Source: Bog-532 sp963824545 (lineage in GTDB: Bacteria > Actinomycetota > Actinomycetes > Streptosporangiales > Streptosporangiaceae). From it: 64,000 nt of DNA. Under the pieces are notes generated by a model. It did no database searches. It was not told where the DNA came from and worked only from the letters and a program-made list of their open reading frames with translations. Positions 8,931-16,756 of the stretch are shown here, piece after piece. The DNA is taken from the NCBI GenBank assembly GCA_963824545.1, contig CAWGPP010000002.1:124001-188000 (forward strand), given 5' to 3'. The first letter of the stretch is position 1, and every line of letters begins with the position of its first letter. Position numbers and translations under genes: made by a program.

Positions 8931-9314
8931 ATGACCGGGGCTGAAGCACGGCATGGCGCGAAGCACCTGGACGCGGCATTCCTGCAGGTGCAGACCACGA
9001 CCGATTCGCGGGCCGAGGCGATGGAGCTCGCACGGGTGGCGGTCGAGTCCAGGCTTGCCGCGTGCGCGCAGGTGGCAGGCCCCATGACCAGCACCTACTG
9101 GTGGGATGACGGGGTCGAGCGGGCCGAGGAATGGCTGGTCGCGCTCAAGCTGCCCGCGGACCGCTACGAGGAGCTGGCCGCCCTGCTCACCGAACGGCAC
9201 AGCTACGACGAACCCGAAATCGTCGCCACCCCCATCGTCCGTGGATCTGCCTCTTACCTCACCTGGATAACGGAGGAAACCCGCCCCCGGCCGGCCGAAC
9301 GCGCCAACGGCTAA
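8931..9314 (+). CDS. cutA: divalent cation tolerance protein
   Basis: CutA family proteins are small trimeric cytosolic proteins linked to copper and other metal tolerance; their exact action is uncertain. The product has 127 residues with the family pattern: VQTTTDSRAEAMELARVAV, LAACAQV, STYWWDDGVERAEEW, LLTERHSYDEPEIVATPI and YLTWI. ATG 8931 has GGAGGG 7 bp upstream and is preferred over the in-frame ATG at 8910. It diverges from purC across about 100 bp. Three short GGCTAACGC repeats follow the stop. Confidence 0.92.
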   Translation: MTGAEARHGAKHLDAAFLQVQTTTDSRAEAMELARVAVESRLAACAQVAGPMTSTYWWDDGVERAEEWLVALKLPADRYEELAALLTERHSYDEPEIVATPIVRGSASYLTWITEETRPRPAERANG

Positions 9315-9391
9315 CGCACGGCTAACGCACGGCTAACGCCGCCCTCCAGAACGGCGAAAGGCGCGCTTCTCCGAAAGGCACGCTCCGTCGG

Positions 9392-9988
9392 TCAGCCGAC
9401 CTCCGGCGGAACATTCCAGGTGAGAATGACCGGCATGGCATGCTCGATGCCGAGCGTCGAGATCGTGCCGGTGTCGAGCCGGAACAGCCGGCCACCCGAG
9501 GGGTCGAGCTGCAGCCAGCGGGCGGTCAGCACCCGCAGCACGTGAGCGTGCGCTACCAGGGCCACATTTCCGCGCTCGAGCAGCGGGCGGGCCCGGGCCA
9601 GCACGCGGTCCGTGCGTTCACCGACCTGCTCGACCGTCTCGCCGGGGTGGCCGGCGCCGCCCGGGATCACCCCGTCCCGCCACAGGTACCAGCCCGGCCG
9701 CCCGGCCTGTATCTCCTGGGTGGTCCGGCCCTCATAGCCGCCGTAATCCCATTCCCACAGGTCCGGGTCGGGAACGGCATTGGGCAGGCCAGCAAGTGAC
9801 GCGGTGCGTTCGGCTCGCTGGGCGGGGCTGGTGAACGTGGCGGTGATGTTCAGTTTGGCCAGTACGGGGGCCAGTGCTGCCGCGGTGGCCTCCCCTTTCG
9901 TGGTCAGCGGAAGGTCCGTGCGGCCGGTGTGCCGGCCCATGCGGCTCCACTCTGTTTCACCGTGCCGGACCAAGATCAGGTTTCCCAT
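9392..9988 (-). CDS. histidine phosphatase (phosphoglycerate mutase) family protein
   Basis: This is a single-domain histidine phosphatase of about 198 residues. Seen: the N-terminal LVRHGETEW motif with the catalytic His, then GRTDLPLT, SPAQRAERTA, the DLWEWDYGGYEG acid motif and VALVAHAHVLR with the second His. The substrate cannot be told from sequence; actinobacterial relatives act on phosphosugars or other phosphomonoesters. The start is uncertain: ATG 9988 places LVRHGE at the usual distance, but ATG 9997 and an earlier in-frame start are possible and none has a strong ribosome site. Confidence 0.85.
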   Translation of the reverse strand: MGNLILVRHGETEWSRMGRHTGRTDLPLTTKGEATAAALAPVLAKLNITATFTSPAQRAERTASLAGLPNAVPDPDLWEWDYGGYEGRTTQEIQAGRPGWYLWRDGVIPGGAGHPGETVEQVGERTDRVLARARPLLERGNVALVAHAHVLRVLTARWLQLDPSGGRLFRLDTGTISTLGIEHAMPVILTWNVPPEVG

Positions 9989-10076
9989 GGCCACCATCTT
10001 CGCGATGCCCGCCAGCCCGTGGCGTGCGGGGCGGCAATATCCGCCCGGTATCTCCCCGCAGACCACGCTGACAATC

Positions 10077-10232
10077 CGCCTTTCCGCGGGGCAACCCGCC
10101 GATCCCGCCGGTCTGCGCCGGGAACCGGCCGATCACGCCTTTCCGCGCCGGGGAAACGGGCGATCCCGCTGGTCTGCGCCGGGAAACGGCCGATCACGCC
10201 TTTCCGCGCCGAGGGCGCGGGCGATCTGCCGG
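10077..10232. repeat. imperfect tandem repeats of about 60 bp
   Basis: Two and a half copies of a 59-61 bp unit beginning CGCCTTTCCGCG (10077, 10136, 10197) fill most of the gap between the phosphatase and the GH18 gene. There are no distinct spacers, so this is not a CRISPR array. Nothing else is seen between 9989 and 10290. Confidence 0.8.
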
Positions 10233-10290
10233 GCCGTGCATCGCTTCCGTTACATCTCTTGACCGCGCTACGGCGGTGATGTTTATGTAA

Positions 10291-10304
10291 GGAAAGTTTC
10301 TTAA
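10291..10304 (+). promoter_or_regulatory. GGAAAGTTTCTTAA motif upstream of the GH18 gene
   Basis: An AT-rich imperfect palindrome lies about 30-40 bp ahead of the GTG start at 10334. A similar GGAAAGT..TTAA motif precedes the lipoprotein gene at 3659. It may be a promoter or regulator site for exported proteins; no regulator is identified. Confidence 0.35.
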
Positions 10305-10333
10305 TAATTAGCCCACTTGTCCCGGAGGTCCCG

Positions 10334-11245
10334 GTGTTGTCCCGATCCCGTACCAGATGGATGGTCACCGCCGCCGCCCTGCTCGCCGCGTCCGCGGCCG
10401 GGACGGGCCAGATTGCCACGCAAGCCAGCACAGCAACACCCCAGGCCACGCAGGGCACACGGGCGCAGCAGACGGCCAGCTACTGGCCGGGGAACGGAGA
10501 TCGGCCGCGCCAGGTCTATGCGCCCTGCTACGAATCATGGGAGAGCGGCGGCATCGCCCAGAGCGCCGCGCAGTCGGGTTCGCCGTACGAGACCATCGCC
10601 TTCATCCAGGCCCCCGCCGCCGGTTCGTGCAGCCTGACCTGGAACGGTGACAGCACCGAGCCGATCCCCGGGACCAGCGTCGCCGCGGACATCGCGACCC
10701 TGCAACGCCACGGCGGCCAGCTGGTGGAAGAGTGGGCGGCGCACCGCCAGCTGCCGCTGCAGGTGCAGTACACGATCCCGGTGCTGCCCAGCGGCCTGAC
10801 CGCGAGTGGCATCGCGGTCCTGCAGAATGCCGTCGCCACCGGGACCCGCATCGACGTCGTGAACATCATGACCTTCGACTACTACCTGGCCAGTGAGCCC
10901 GCCCCGCTCGACATGGGCGCCGAGGCCCTCAGCGCCGCGCAGGCGGCGCACACCCAGCTGGCTGCGCTCTACCCGGCGGCCAGTTCTGCGCGGCTGCGGG
11001 CCATGGAGGGCATCACGCTGATGCCCGGCATCGACGACTACCCGGGCAAGACCGAGATCACCAGCCTGGCGGACGCCCGGCAGGTCCTCGGTTTCGCCGG
11101 GGAGCACGGACTGGCCCTGCTGTCCATCTGGGCCATCCAGCGAGACAACGGCGGCTGCCCCGGCGCCGTCGGCGCCAGCACGTGTTCCGGGATCGCCCAG
11201 AACAGCTGGGACTTCAGTCACCTGCTGGAGCACGTCACCCGCTAG
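10334..11245 (+). CDS. GH18 chitinase-like secreted protein lacking the catalytic segment
   Basis: The 303-residue product has a secretion signal (MLSRSRTRWM, then a hydrophobic AAALLAASAAG stretch). The GH18 core is recognisable: YAPCYESW, FIQAP, a later LPLQVQYTIPVLPSGLT and VNIMTFDYY. Normally the IATLQRHGG segment is followed by a SFGG strand and the DxDxE catalytic motif, 50-60 residues on. Here the sequence passes from HGGQL straight to VEEWAAHRQLPLQVQ, with the frame kept. The catalytic acid is therefore missing and hydrolysis is unlikely. Start GTG has GGAGG 6 bp upstream. A strong terminator follows. Confidence 0.8.
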   Translation: MLSRSRTRWMVTAAALLAASAAGTGQIATQASTATPQATQGTRAQQTASYWPGNGDRPRQVYAPCYESWESGGIAQSAAQSGSPYETIAFIQAPAAGSCSLTWNGDSTEPIPGTSVAADIATLQRHGGQLVEEWAAHRQLPLQVQYTIPVLPSGLTASGIAVLQNAVATGTRIDVVNIMTFDYYLASEPAPLDMGAEALSAAQAAHTQLAALYPAASSARLRAMEGITLMPGIDDYPGKTEITSLADARQVLGFAGEHGLALLSIWAIQRDNGGCPGAVGASTCSGIAQNSWDFSHLLEHVTR

Positions 11246-11277
11246 CGCCCGGGTATTTTACTGAGAATTAATTAACG

Positions 11278-11316
11278 CCTGTCGCCCACGGCCAAACCCG
11301 CGCCGTGGGCGACAGG
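11278..11316 (+). terminator. 15-bp hairpin terminator after the GH18 gene
   Basis: A perfect 15-bp inverted repeat, CCTGTCGCCCACGGC (11278-11292) with its complement at 11302-11316, and a 9-nt loop lie 33 bp after the stop codon. Confidence 0.85.
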
Positions 11317-11450
11317 AATCACGGCCCTCCCGCTGCGCGGCCGTCCTGGCTGGTCGCCGCCGTGTTCGGTGACTGGCTCCGCCACCGGGAGTCGCTAAAA
11401 GGCCGATAGGGCCGATATCGGATAGATGGGGCAGCCCATACGATCGAGGC

Positions 11451-12809
11451 ATGCCGGCACCGAGCGGGAACGGCCCCAACCCCTGGTTCGAGCCGTTCAA
11501 CCGTTCACCCACCCCGGACCCGGCCGAGACTGCCGCGAGTACCGAGCCTCCCACGGCCACTCCGTCACCCCGCCCCGCCGAGCCCAGCAGTCCCGCCGCT
11601 CCCGTTGACCCTCCTGGCCCCAGTAGCTCCGCCGAGCCCAGTGTCCCTGTGGCCCCTATTGACGTTGCTGGCCCCGCTGCCCCCAACCCCGCCGCCCATA
11701 GTGCCAACCCCGCCGCCCCTAGTGTCACCCCCGGCCCCAATGGCCCCGCCAACATCAGCGACCCCACCGCGACCAATAACCCCACCGTTCCCAGTACACC
11801 TACGGCCCCCATTGACCTTCCTGGCCCTAATGATCCAGACGTCACCAGTGGCCCCACCGCGACCAATAACCCTGCCGTTCCCAGTCCTGCCACGGCCCCC
11901 GATGGCCCCGTCCCTCCAGACGCGCTCGTCCCCACCGCTCCCGTCGTTCCCGATTCTCCCGTCGGCCCTGAAGCCGCCGCCGCTGCCGCTGCCTGGGCTC
12001 CCGGAACCCCCGCCGGCCCCGACGCCGCCGCCGCTGCCGCTGCCTGGGCTCCCGGAACCCCCGCCGCTCCCATGGCTACGGGCACCCCCGCGGCCAGGCG
12101 CCGGCGTCGCTGGCCCGTGACGCTGGCCATCGCCGTCGTCGCGGTGATCTGCCTGATCGCCGCGTTCAGCGCGGGCAGCCGGGCGCACGCCGAACTGACC
12201 AGGAAGCCCACCGCCGCCGAACTGTCCGCCGCGGCCGCCCTGGGCGTCGCGAGCCGTTGGCAGCGCTGGACCGCCGGCCAGATCTTCCCGGCGCGGCTGT
12301 CCTACACAACGGACCTGCTCAACCAGGAAACGGCGCAGCGAGCCGGAATCGTGCCCGCCGACAACTGCGTGGCGGCCCTCGACGCGCCGGTGGCCGCGAC
12401 CGCCCTTCGTTACCGCTGCCGGGCGGCGCTGCGGGCCAGCTACGTGGATCAGCTCGGTGGCGTGGTCTACACGGTGGGGGTGCTGGCGTTCCCCAGCCCG
12501 GGCGCGGCGGGTCACTTCATCGGCCACTATCAGGCCGGCCGGAGCCCGGTCAGCGGCCTGCGCGCGCTGGCGCTGCCGGGGACCGGCGCGGCGGCCTTCA
12601 GCGATCCGGCCCGGCAGGCGGCGTCGGCGCGGCAGAACGGGCCCTACGTGGTGCTCACCGTGGCGGGCTACGCGGACGGCCTGGCCGCCGCGACCGGCGA
12701 GCGGCGGGCGTCCATCTTCGATCCGGCGACCCAGCTCGCGAACCAGATCGGCATGCCGCTGACGGAGCCGGTGACCGTCCGCTGCGCCACGCCGGAGTGG
12801 TCATGCTGA
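11451..12809 (+). CDS. Pro/Ala-rich membrane protein coupled to a mycosin-like protease
   Basis: I do not recognise a family. The 452-residue product has a long Pro/Ala/Thr-rich N-terminal region (about residues 1-215) containing a 14-residue duplicated AAAAAAAWAPGTPA unit. A basic RRRRRWP stretch and one membrane helix (VTLAIAVVAVICLIAAF) follow, then about 200 residues probably outside the cell, with Cys in NCVAAL, YRCRAAL, RCATPEWSC that could form disulphides. Its stop overlaps the protease start (ATGCTGA), so the two are translationally coupled and may act together at the membrane. The start is an ATG at 11451 with a weak site. Confidence 0.75.
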   Translation: MPAPSGNGPNPWFEPFNRSPTPDPAETAASTEPPTATPSPRPAEPSSPAAPVDPPGPSSSAEPSVPVAPIDVAGPAAPNPAAHSANPAAPSVTPGPNGPANISDPTATNNPTVPSTPTAPIDLPGPNDPDVTSGPTATNNPAVPSPATAPDGPVPPDALVPTAPVVPDSPVGPEAAAAAAAWAPGTPAGPDAAAAAAAWAPGTPAAPMATGTPAARRRRRWPVTLAIAVVAVICLIAAFSAGSRAHAELTRKPTAAELSAAAALGVASRWQRWTAGQIFPARLSYTTDLLNQETAQRAGIVPADNCVAALDAPVAATALRYRCRAALRASYVDQLGGVVYTVGVLAFPSPGAAGHFIGHYQAGRSPVSGLRALALPGTGAAAFSDPARQAASARQNGPYVVLTVAGYADGLAAATGERRASIFDPATQLANQIGMPLTEPVTVRCATPEWSC

Positions 12810-14152
12810 CCTCCCGCCTGCGCGGGCGCTGCGTCACACGGGCCATGGCCGTCACCTTCGCGGTGCTGGCGGTGCTGGCCGCGGTGGCCGCGATGGCCGC
12901 GCCGCCGGCCCGCGTCCCGGCGGCCCCGTCTCGTGTAGCCGGGGTGTCATCCCCGCGCGCCGCGGTCGCGGCCACCCTCCGGTCCACGGACCCGCCGCCC
13001 GAAATCCGGCCCGCTGAGCAGGCGCAACTGGCGGCGATTGGCGTCACCGCGGCCTGGCGGATCACCCGGGGGAACGGGGTGACGGTCGGGGTGCTGGACT
13101 CCGGCGCCGACCCCACCGTGCCTGACCTCGTGGGGTCGGTGACCGTCGGCCCCGACTACACCAGGGGGGCGGACCCGCCCGGTTACCAGCCGCCGCACCT
13201 GCACGGCACGTACATCGCGTCGCTGATCGCCGGGCACGGAAGCGGGCCCGGCGACGCGGGCGGGATCATCGGCGTGGCGCCGGCCGCCGACATCTTGTCG
13301 GTCCGGGTGATCCCCGATGACCAGGAGCCCGGATTCGCCAGGTACAACGCGAATTCCACCTTCGACGAAGCGATCGGCGACGGCATCCGGTATGCCGTCA
13401 GCCACGGTGCCTCGGTCATCAACATGTCGCTCGGCGGCGAGACACCCATCAGGAACCTGCGTGCCGCGGTCGGCTACGCGATCGCGCACAACGTGGTCGT
13501 CGTCGCGGCCGCGGGCAATGACGGCGCCACCACCAGCGGTTACACGCCCTACAGCTACCCCGCCGCGTTCCCGGGGGTCATCTCGGTTGGCGCGGCGGGC
13601 GCCAACGGCCGCCGCGCGTTTTTCTCCGACCGGAACGCCTCCGTGGTGATCTCGGCGCCCGGGGTGAACGTCATCGGCGCGGGACCAGGCGGAAGCTACC
13701 TGCAAGGCAGCGGCACCAGTCCCGCGTCCGCCTTTGTCGCCGGGGTGGCGGCGCTGATCCGGTCGCGGTATCCGCGGTTGAGCCCGGTGCAGGTCGAGCA
13801 GGCCGTGATCTCCTCGGCGGCTGACCGGCCGTCCGGCGGCTACAGTCCGGGCGTGGGGTTCGGCGAGGTGAACGCGCCCGCGGCGCTGTCGGCCGCGGCC
13901 CGGCTGGCGGCGACGGCCCCGGCGTCCGGCCTGGCCGCCGGGTCGCGTTTCGGGAGCTCTCCGGGCCCGATCCAGGTCGTGCACCGCGACAAGGCCCGGA
14001 TCGACGGCTACGGGGTGGCCGGGGCGGTCCTGGCGCTTGCTGCCCTGGTCCTGCTGACGTGGGTAGGCGTCCGCATCAGGCGGTCCCGGTTGGACCGGGC
14101 GCGCCGCCCGGTCCCCGCGGGAGCGTCACAGCAGCTTGCGGAGCCTCATTAG
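12803..14152 (+). CDS. mycosin-like subtilisin-family serine protease
   Basis: A 449-residue S8 protease with an N-terminal export signal and a C-terminal membrane helix (GYGVAGAVLALAALVLLTWVG) followed by a basic tail, the layout of type VII secretion mycosins (MycP). The catalytic triad is visible: Asp in VGVLDSGAD, His in HLHGTYIAS, Ser in GSGTSPASAFVAG, with oxyanion Asn in AAAGNDG. No ESX genes (EccB/C/D, WXG100) lie in the window, so a type VII link is only family-based. It overlaps the upstream membrane protein by 7 bp and the convergent SCP2 gene by 27 bp. Confidence 0.88.
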   Translation: MLTSRLRGRCVTRAMAVTFAVLAVLAAVAAMAAPPARVPAAPSRVAGVSSPRAAVAATLRSTDPPPEIRPAEQAQLAAIGVTAAWRITRGNGVTVGVLDSGADPTVPDLVGSVTVGPDYTRGADPPGYQPPHLHGTYIASLIAGHGSGPGDAGGIIGVAPAADILSVRVIPDDQEPGFARYNANSTFDEAIGDGIRYAVSHGASVINMSLGGETPIRNLRAAVGYAIAHNVVVVAAAGNDGATTSGYTPYSYPAAFPGVISVGAAGANGRRAFFSDRNASVVISAPGVNVIGAGPGGSYLQGSGTSPASAFVAGVAALIRSRYPRLSPVQVEQAVISSAADRPSGGYSPGVGFGEVNAPAALSAAARLAATAPASGLAAGSRFGSSPGPIQVVHRDKARIDGYGVAGAVLALAALVLLTWVGVRIRRSRLDRARRPVPAGASQQLAEPH

Positions 14153-14470
14153 ATCGCGCACGCTGGCCTGGACCTTGACCCGGCCGGTCAGCCACGCCCG
14201 GGGGAAGGCGCCGAGGTCGTCGGCCAGTTCCAGGACCACGTCGCTGCGGGCGGTGAGCCGGACGTTGGCCGGCGGTTCGTCGGTCCCGGCCTCGTGCACC
14301 GGATCCGCGCCCTGCGGGCCGAACCGGGTCACGAACGTGACATCCAGGTCCGACACATGGCAGGAGAATGAGCGGCCGCTGAAAAAGGCATCGCGGTCCT
14401 TGGGGTCCAGCTCGGAGAGCCGGCTCGTCAGCTTCTCGAATGCCTCGCGGCATTCCACGGCCGTGGCCAT
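14126..14470 (-). CDS. SCP2 sterol-binding domain-like small protein
   Basis: A 114-residue protein resembling SCP2-type lipid-binding domains: CHVSDLDVTFVTRFG, then VRLTARSDVVLELADDLGAF and a C-terminal GRVKVQASVRDLMRLRKLL helix. Such proteins bind hydrophobic ligands, but the ligand is unknown. The gene converges on the mycosin-like gene, with 27 bp overlap of their ends, and diverges from the tlyA operon. The start ATG at 14470 leaves about 90 bp to the next gene, which may hold both promoters. Confidence 0.75.
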   Translation of the reverse strand: MATAVECREAFEKLTSRLSELDPKDRDAFFSGRSFSCHVSDLDVTFVTRFGPQGADPVHEAGTDEPPANVRLTARSDVVLELADDLGAFPRAWLTGRVKVQASVRDLMRLRKLL

Positions 14471-14559
14471 CGCGGCTTCACTTCCAGGATCATGGGGACG
14501 GTAGCGTTCAACGGAGGGTAGCGCAGTCGGCGCGAGAACGAGGTTAGGGGCGAACGCAG

Positions 14560-14811
14560 ATGACCGAGGATGACGCGACGGCCGGCTCCTGGCGGGAAAT
14601 GGACGTTACCGGGGCCGATAGCATCCCCGGGACGGGAGATGCGCGCGTGGACGCGGCGGTGGCACGGCTCGCCGAGCTAGCCGGCGCGCCGCTCGACGAG
14701 CACCCCGTCATCCTCGGCGACGTCCACGACCGGCTGCGGGAAGTGCTGGGCGAACTCGGCTCCGCCACCCCCGGGCCGCCGGGCACCCCGGGTTCGCGCG
14801 GTACCCCATGA
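14560..14811 (+). CDS. small conserved-type protein upstream of tlyA
   Basis: An 83-residue acidic protein with no recognised domain. A helical middle part (DAAVARLAELAGAPLDEHPVI) and DVHDRLREVLGELG are visible, then a Gly/Pro/Thr tail. Similar short ORFs commonly precede tlyA in actinobacteria. Its stop overlaps the tlyA ATG by 4 bp (ATGA), so it is probably translated and coupled to tlyA. Function unknown. Confidence 0.75.
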   Translation: MTEDDATAGSWREMDVTGADSIPGTGDARVDAAVARLAELAGAPLDEHPVILGDVHDRLREVLGELGSATPGPPGTPGSRGTP

Positions 14812-15641
14812 CCGGACGGACCGCCCGCAGGAGCCCGCGCACCCGGCTCGACGCCGAACTGGTCCGGCGCGGCCTGGCCCGCTCGCGTGAGCAGGCGGCC
14901 GAACTGATCGCGGCCGGCCGCGTCATGGTCAGCGGCGACGCCGCTATGAAGGCCGCCACCCAGGTGACCCGGGATGCGCCGATCACCATCGCCGGCGACG
15001 AACAGGACCCCGGCTACGTCTCCCGCGGCGGTCACAAGCTGGCCGGCGCGCTCGCCGCCCTCCCCGACCTGGCCGTGGCCGGGCGTCACGGCCTGGACGC
15101 CGGCGCCTCCACCGGCGGCTTTACCGACGTACTGCTGCGCGCGGGCGCCGCCCACGTGACCGCGGCCGACGTCGGCTACGGCCAGCTGGCCTGGTCGCTG
15201 CGGACCGACCCGCGGGTGACGGTTCTGGACCGGGTCAACGTGCGTTCCCTGCGGCCGGAGCAGGTCGCCCGGCCGGATGGCCGCCTGCCCGATCTCGTGG
15301 TCGCCGACCTGTCGTTCATCTCCCTGGCGCTCGTGCTGCCCGCGCTGGTCGGCGCTGCTGACGCGGACGCGGATTTCATCCTGCTGGTCAAGCCTCAGTT
15401 CGAAGTGGGGAAGGGCCGGGTTGGCGCGGGCGGGGTCGTACGCGATGCTGGATTGCGGGCCGAAGCGGTCACCGCCGTCGGGCGGGCCGCCGCCGGCCTG
15501 GGCCTGGGGGTGTGCGGCGTCGTGGCCAGCCCGCTGCCGGGACCGGCCGGCAACGTCGAGTACTTCGTCTGGCTGCGTCGCGGAGCTCCGCCGCTGGACG
15601 ACGAGGACCTGCGGCGCGCCATCGCCGAAGGCCCGCAGTGA
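14808..15641 (+). CDS. tlyA: 16S/23S rRNA 2'-O-methyltransferase (hemolysin A family)
   Basis: TlyA methylates ribose 2'-OH of cytidines in 16S and 23S rRNA and is needed for capreomycin/viomycin sensitivity in mycobacteria. The 277-residue product has an N-terminal S4 RNA-binding domain (RLDAELVRRGLARSREQA, AGRVMV) and an FtsJ-like Rossmann domain: GYVSRGGHKL, SAM motif LDAGASTGGFTDVLL, VVADLSFISL and KPQFEVGKG. ATG 14808 overlaps the upstream stop; the TGA overlaps a possible GTG start of NAD kinase. The gene order tlyA - NAD kinase - recN is conserved in actinobacteria. Confidence 0.94.
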   Translation: MTGRTARRSPRTRLDAELVRRGLARSREQAAELIAAGRVMVSGDAAMKAATQVTRDAPITIAGDEQDPGYVSRGGHKLAGALAALPDLAVAGRHGLDAGASTGGFTDVLLRAGAAHVTAADVGYGQLAWSLRTDPRVTVLDRVNVRSLRPEQVARPDGRLPDLVVADLSFISLALVLPALVGAADADADFILLVKPQFEVGKGRVGAGGVVRDAGLRAEAVTAVGRAAAGLGLGVCGVVASPLPGPAGNVEYFVWLRRGAPPLDDEDLRRAIAEGPQ

Positions 15642-15700
15642 AGCCTCCAGTGCAGCCGCCCGGTGACGGGCCGACGGAAGCGAAGGACACTCAGACGACA

Positions 15701-16756
15701 ATGGGCGCAGTGAACGTCACGAGCCGCAGCCGGACAGCTCTGGTCGTGGCGCATACTGGGCGCAAGGACTCGGTGCGGAGCGCCCGGCTGGTGGTCGAGC
15801 GGCTCATTGCCGCCGGCATTAACGTGCGGGTGCTCGTGCCCGAGGCGTTCGATATCGACTGTGCCGGCGTGCAGGAGGTGGCGCCTGGCCCGCATGCCGC
15901 CGAGGGGGCCGAGATCGTGATCGTGGTCGGCGGGGATGGCACGCTGCTGCGCGCCGCCGAGCTCGCCCGGCCCGCCAGGGCGCCCCTGCTCGGCGTGAAC
16001 CTCGGCCACGTCGGCTTCCTGGCCGAGGCGGAACCGGACGGCCTGGAGGACACCGTCGACCGCATCGTCGGACGGCATTTCGTGGTCGAGGAACGGATGA
16101 CGATCGACGTCATGGTGATGCAGGATGGCGGCACGATCGCGGCGACGTGGGCGCTGAACGAGGCGACGATCGAGAAGGTGGGCCGCGAGCGGATGCTTGA
16201 GGTGGTCACCGAGATCGACGGCCGGCCGCTGTCCCGCTGGGGCTGCAACGGCGTCGTGTGCGCCACCCCGACCGGATCGACCGCGTACGCGTTCTCGGCG
16301 GGCGGGCCGGTGGTATGGCCGGAGGTCGAGGCCCTGCTCATGGTGCCGATCAGCGCGCACGCCCTCTTCGCCCGGCCGATGGTCGTCTCGCCCCGGTCGG
16401 TGCTCGCGGTGGAGGTCATCGGCGGCTCGGGCCGCGGGCCCACGCCGGCCGCGCCAGACATCCTGGCCGAACACGCCGGCGCGCCGTCGGCCGGTGCCGT
16501 CATGTGGTGCGACGGCCGCCGTAGGGTCGACCTAGAACCCGGCGCGCGGGTAGAAGCCCGGCGCGGCGCGCTCCCGGTCCTGCTGGCCCGGCTGCTGCAC
16601 GGCGCTGAGTCGGGCGACGAAGGCGGTGCCCCGTTCACGGACCGCCTGGTCGCCAAGTTCGGCCTGCCGGTGGCGGGCTGGCGGGGCGGCCGGCTGAGTG
16701 GCCGGCCCAGGACGAGGCACGACGGCGAAGAGGAGACGGCTGGCGGTCATGCTTGA
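15701..16756 (+). CDS. nadK: NAD kinase
   Basis: It phosphorylates NAD to NADP. Seen: VVAHTGRKD at the N-terminus, the diacylglycerol-kinase-type VVGGDGTLLRAAE motif, LGVNLGHVGFLAE, WALNEATIEK and the ATPTGSTAYAFSAGGPV loop. About 40 residues beyond the usual end (VAKFGLPVAGW, then a basic tail) run to the recN start. I chose ATG 15701 (351 residues, GAAGGA about 13 bp upstream). GTG 15638, overlapping the tlyA stop as GTGA with GAAGG upstream, is a real alternative and would add 21 residues. Its stop overlaps recN by 8 bp. Confidence 0.93.
   Translation: MGAVNVTSRSRTALVVAHTGRKDSVRSARLVVERLIAAGINVRVLVPEAFDIDCAGVQEVAPGPHAAEGAEIVIVVGGDGTLLRAAELARPARAPLLGVNLGHVGFLAEAEPDGLEDTVDRIVGRHFVVEERMTIDVMVMQDGGTIAATWALNEATIEKVGRERMLEVVTEIDGRPLSRWGCNGVVCATPTGSTAYAFSAGGPVVWPEVEALLMVPISAHALFARPMVVSPRSVLAVEVIGGSGRGPTPAAPDILAEHAGAPSAGAVMWCDGRRRVDLEPGARVEARRGALPVLLARLLHGAESGDEGGAPFTDRLVAKFGLPVAGWRGGRLSGRPRTRHDGEEETAGGHA

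Noticed and set aside
10077..10232. 60-bp repeats as a CRISPR or small-RNA array
   Set aside because: Units are imperfect tandem copies without spacers or flanking cas genes.
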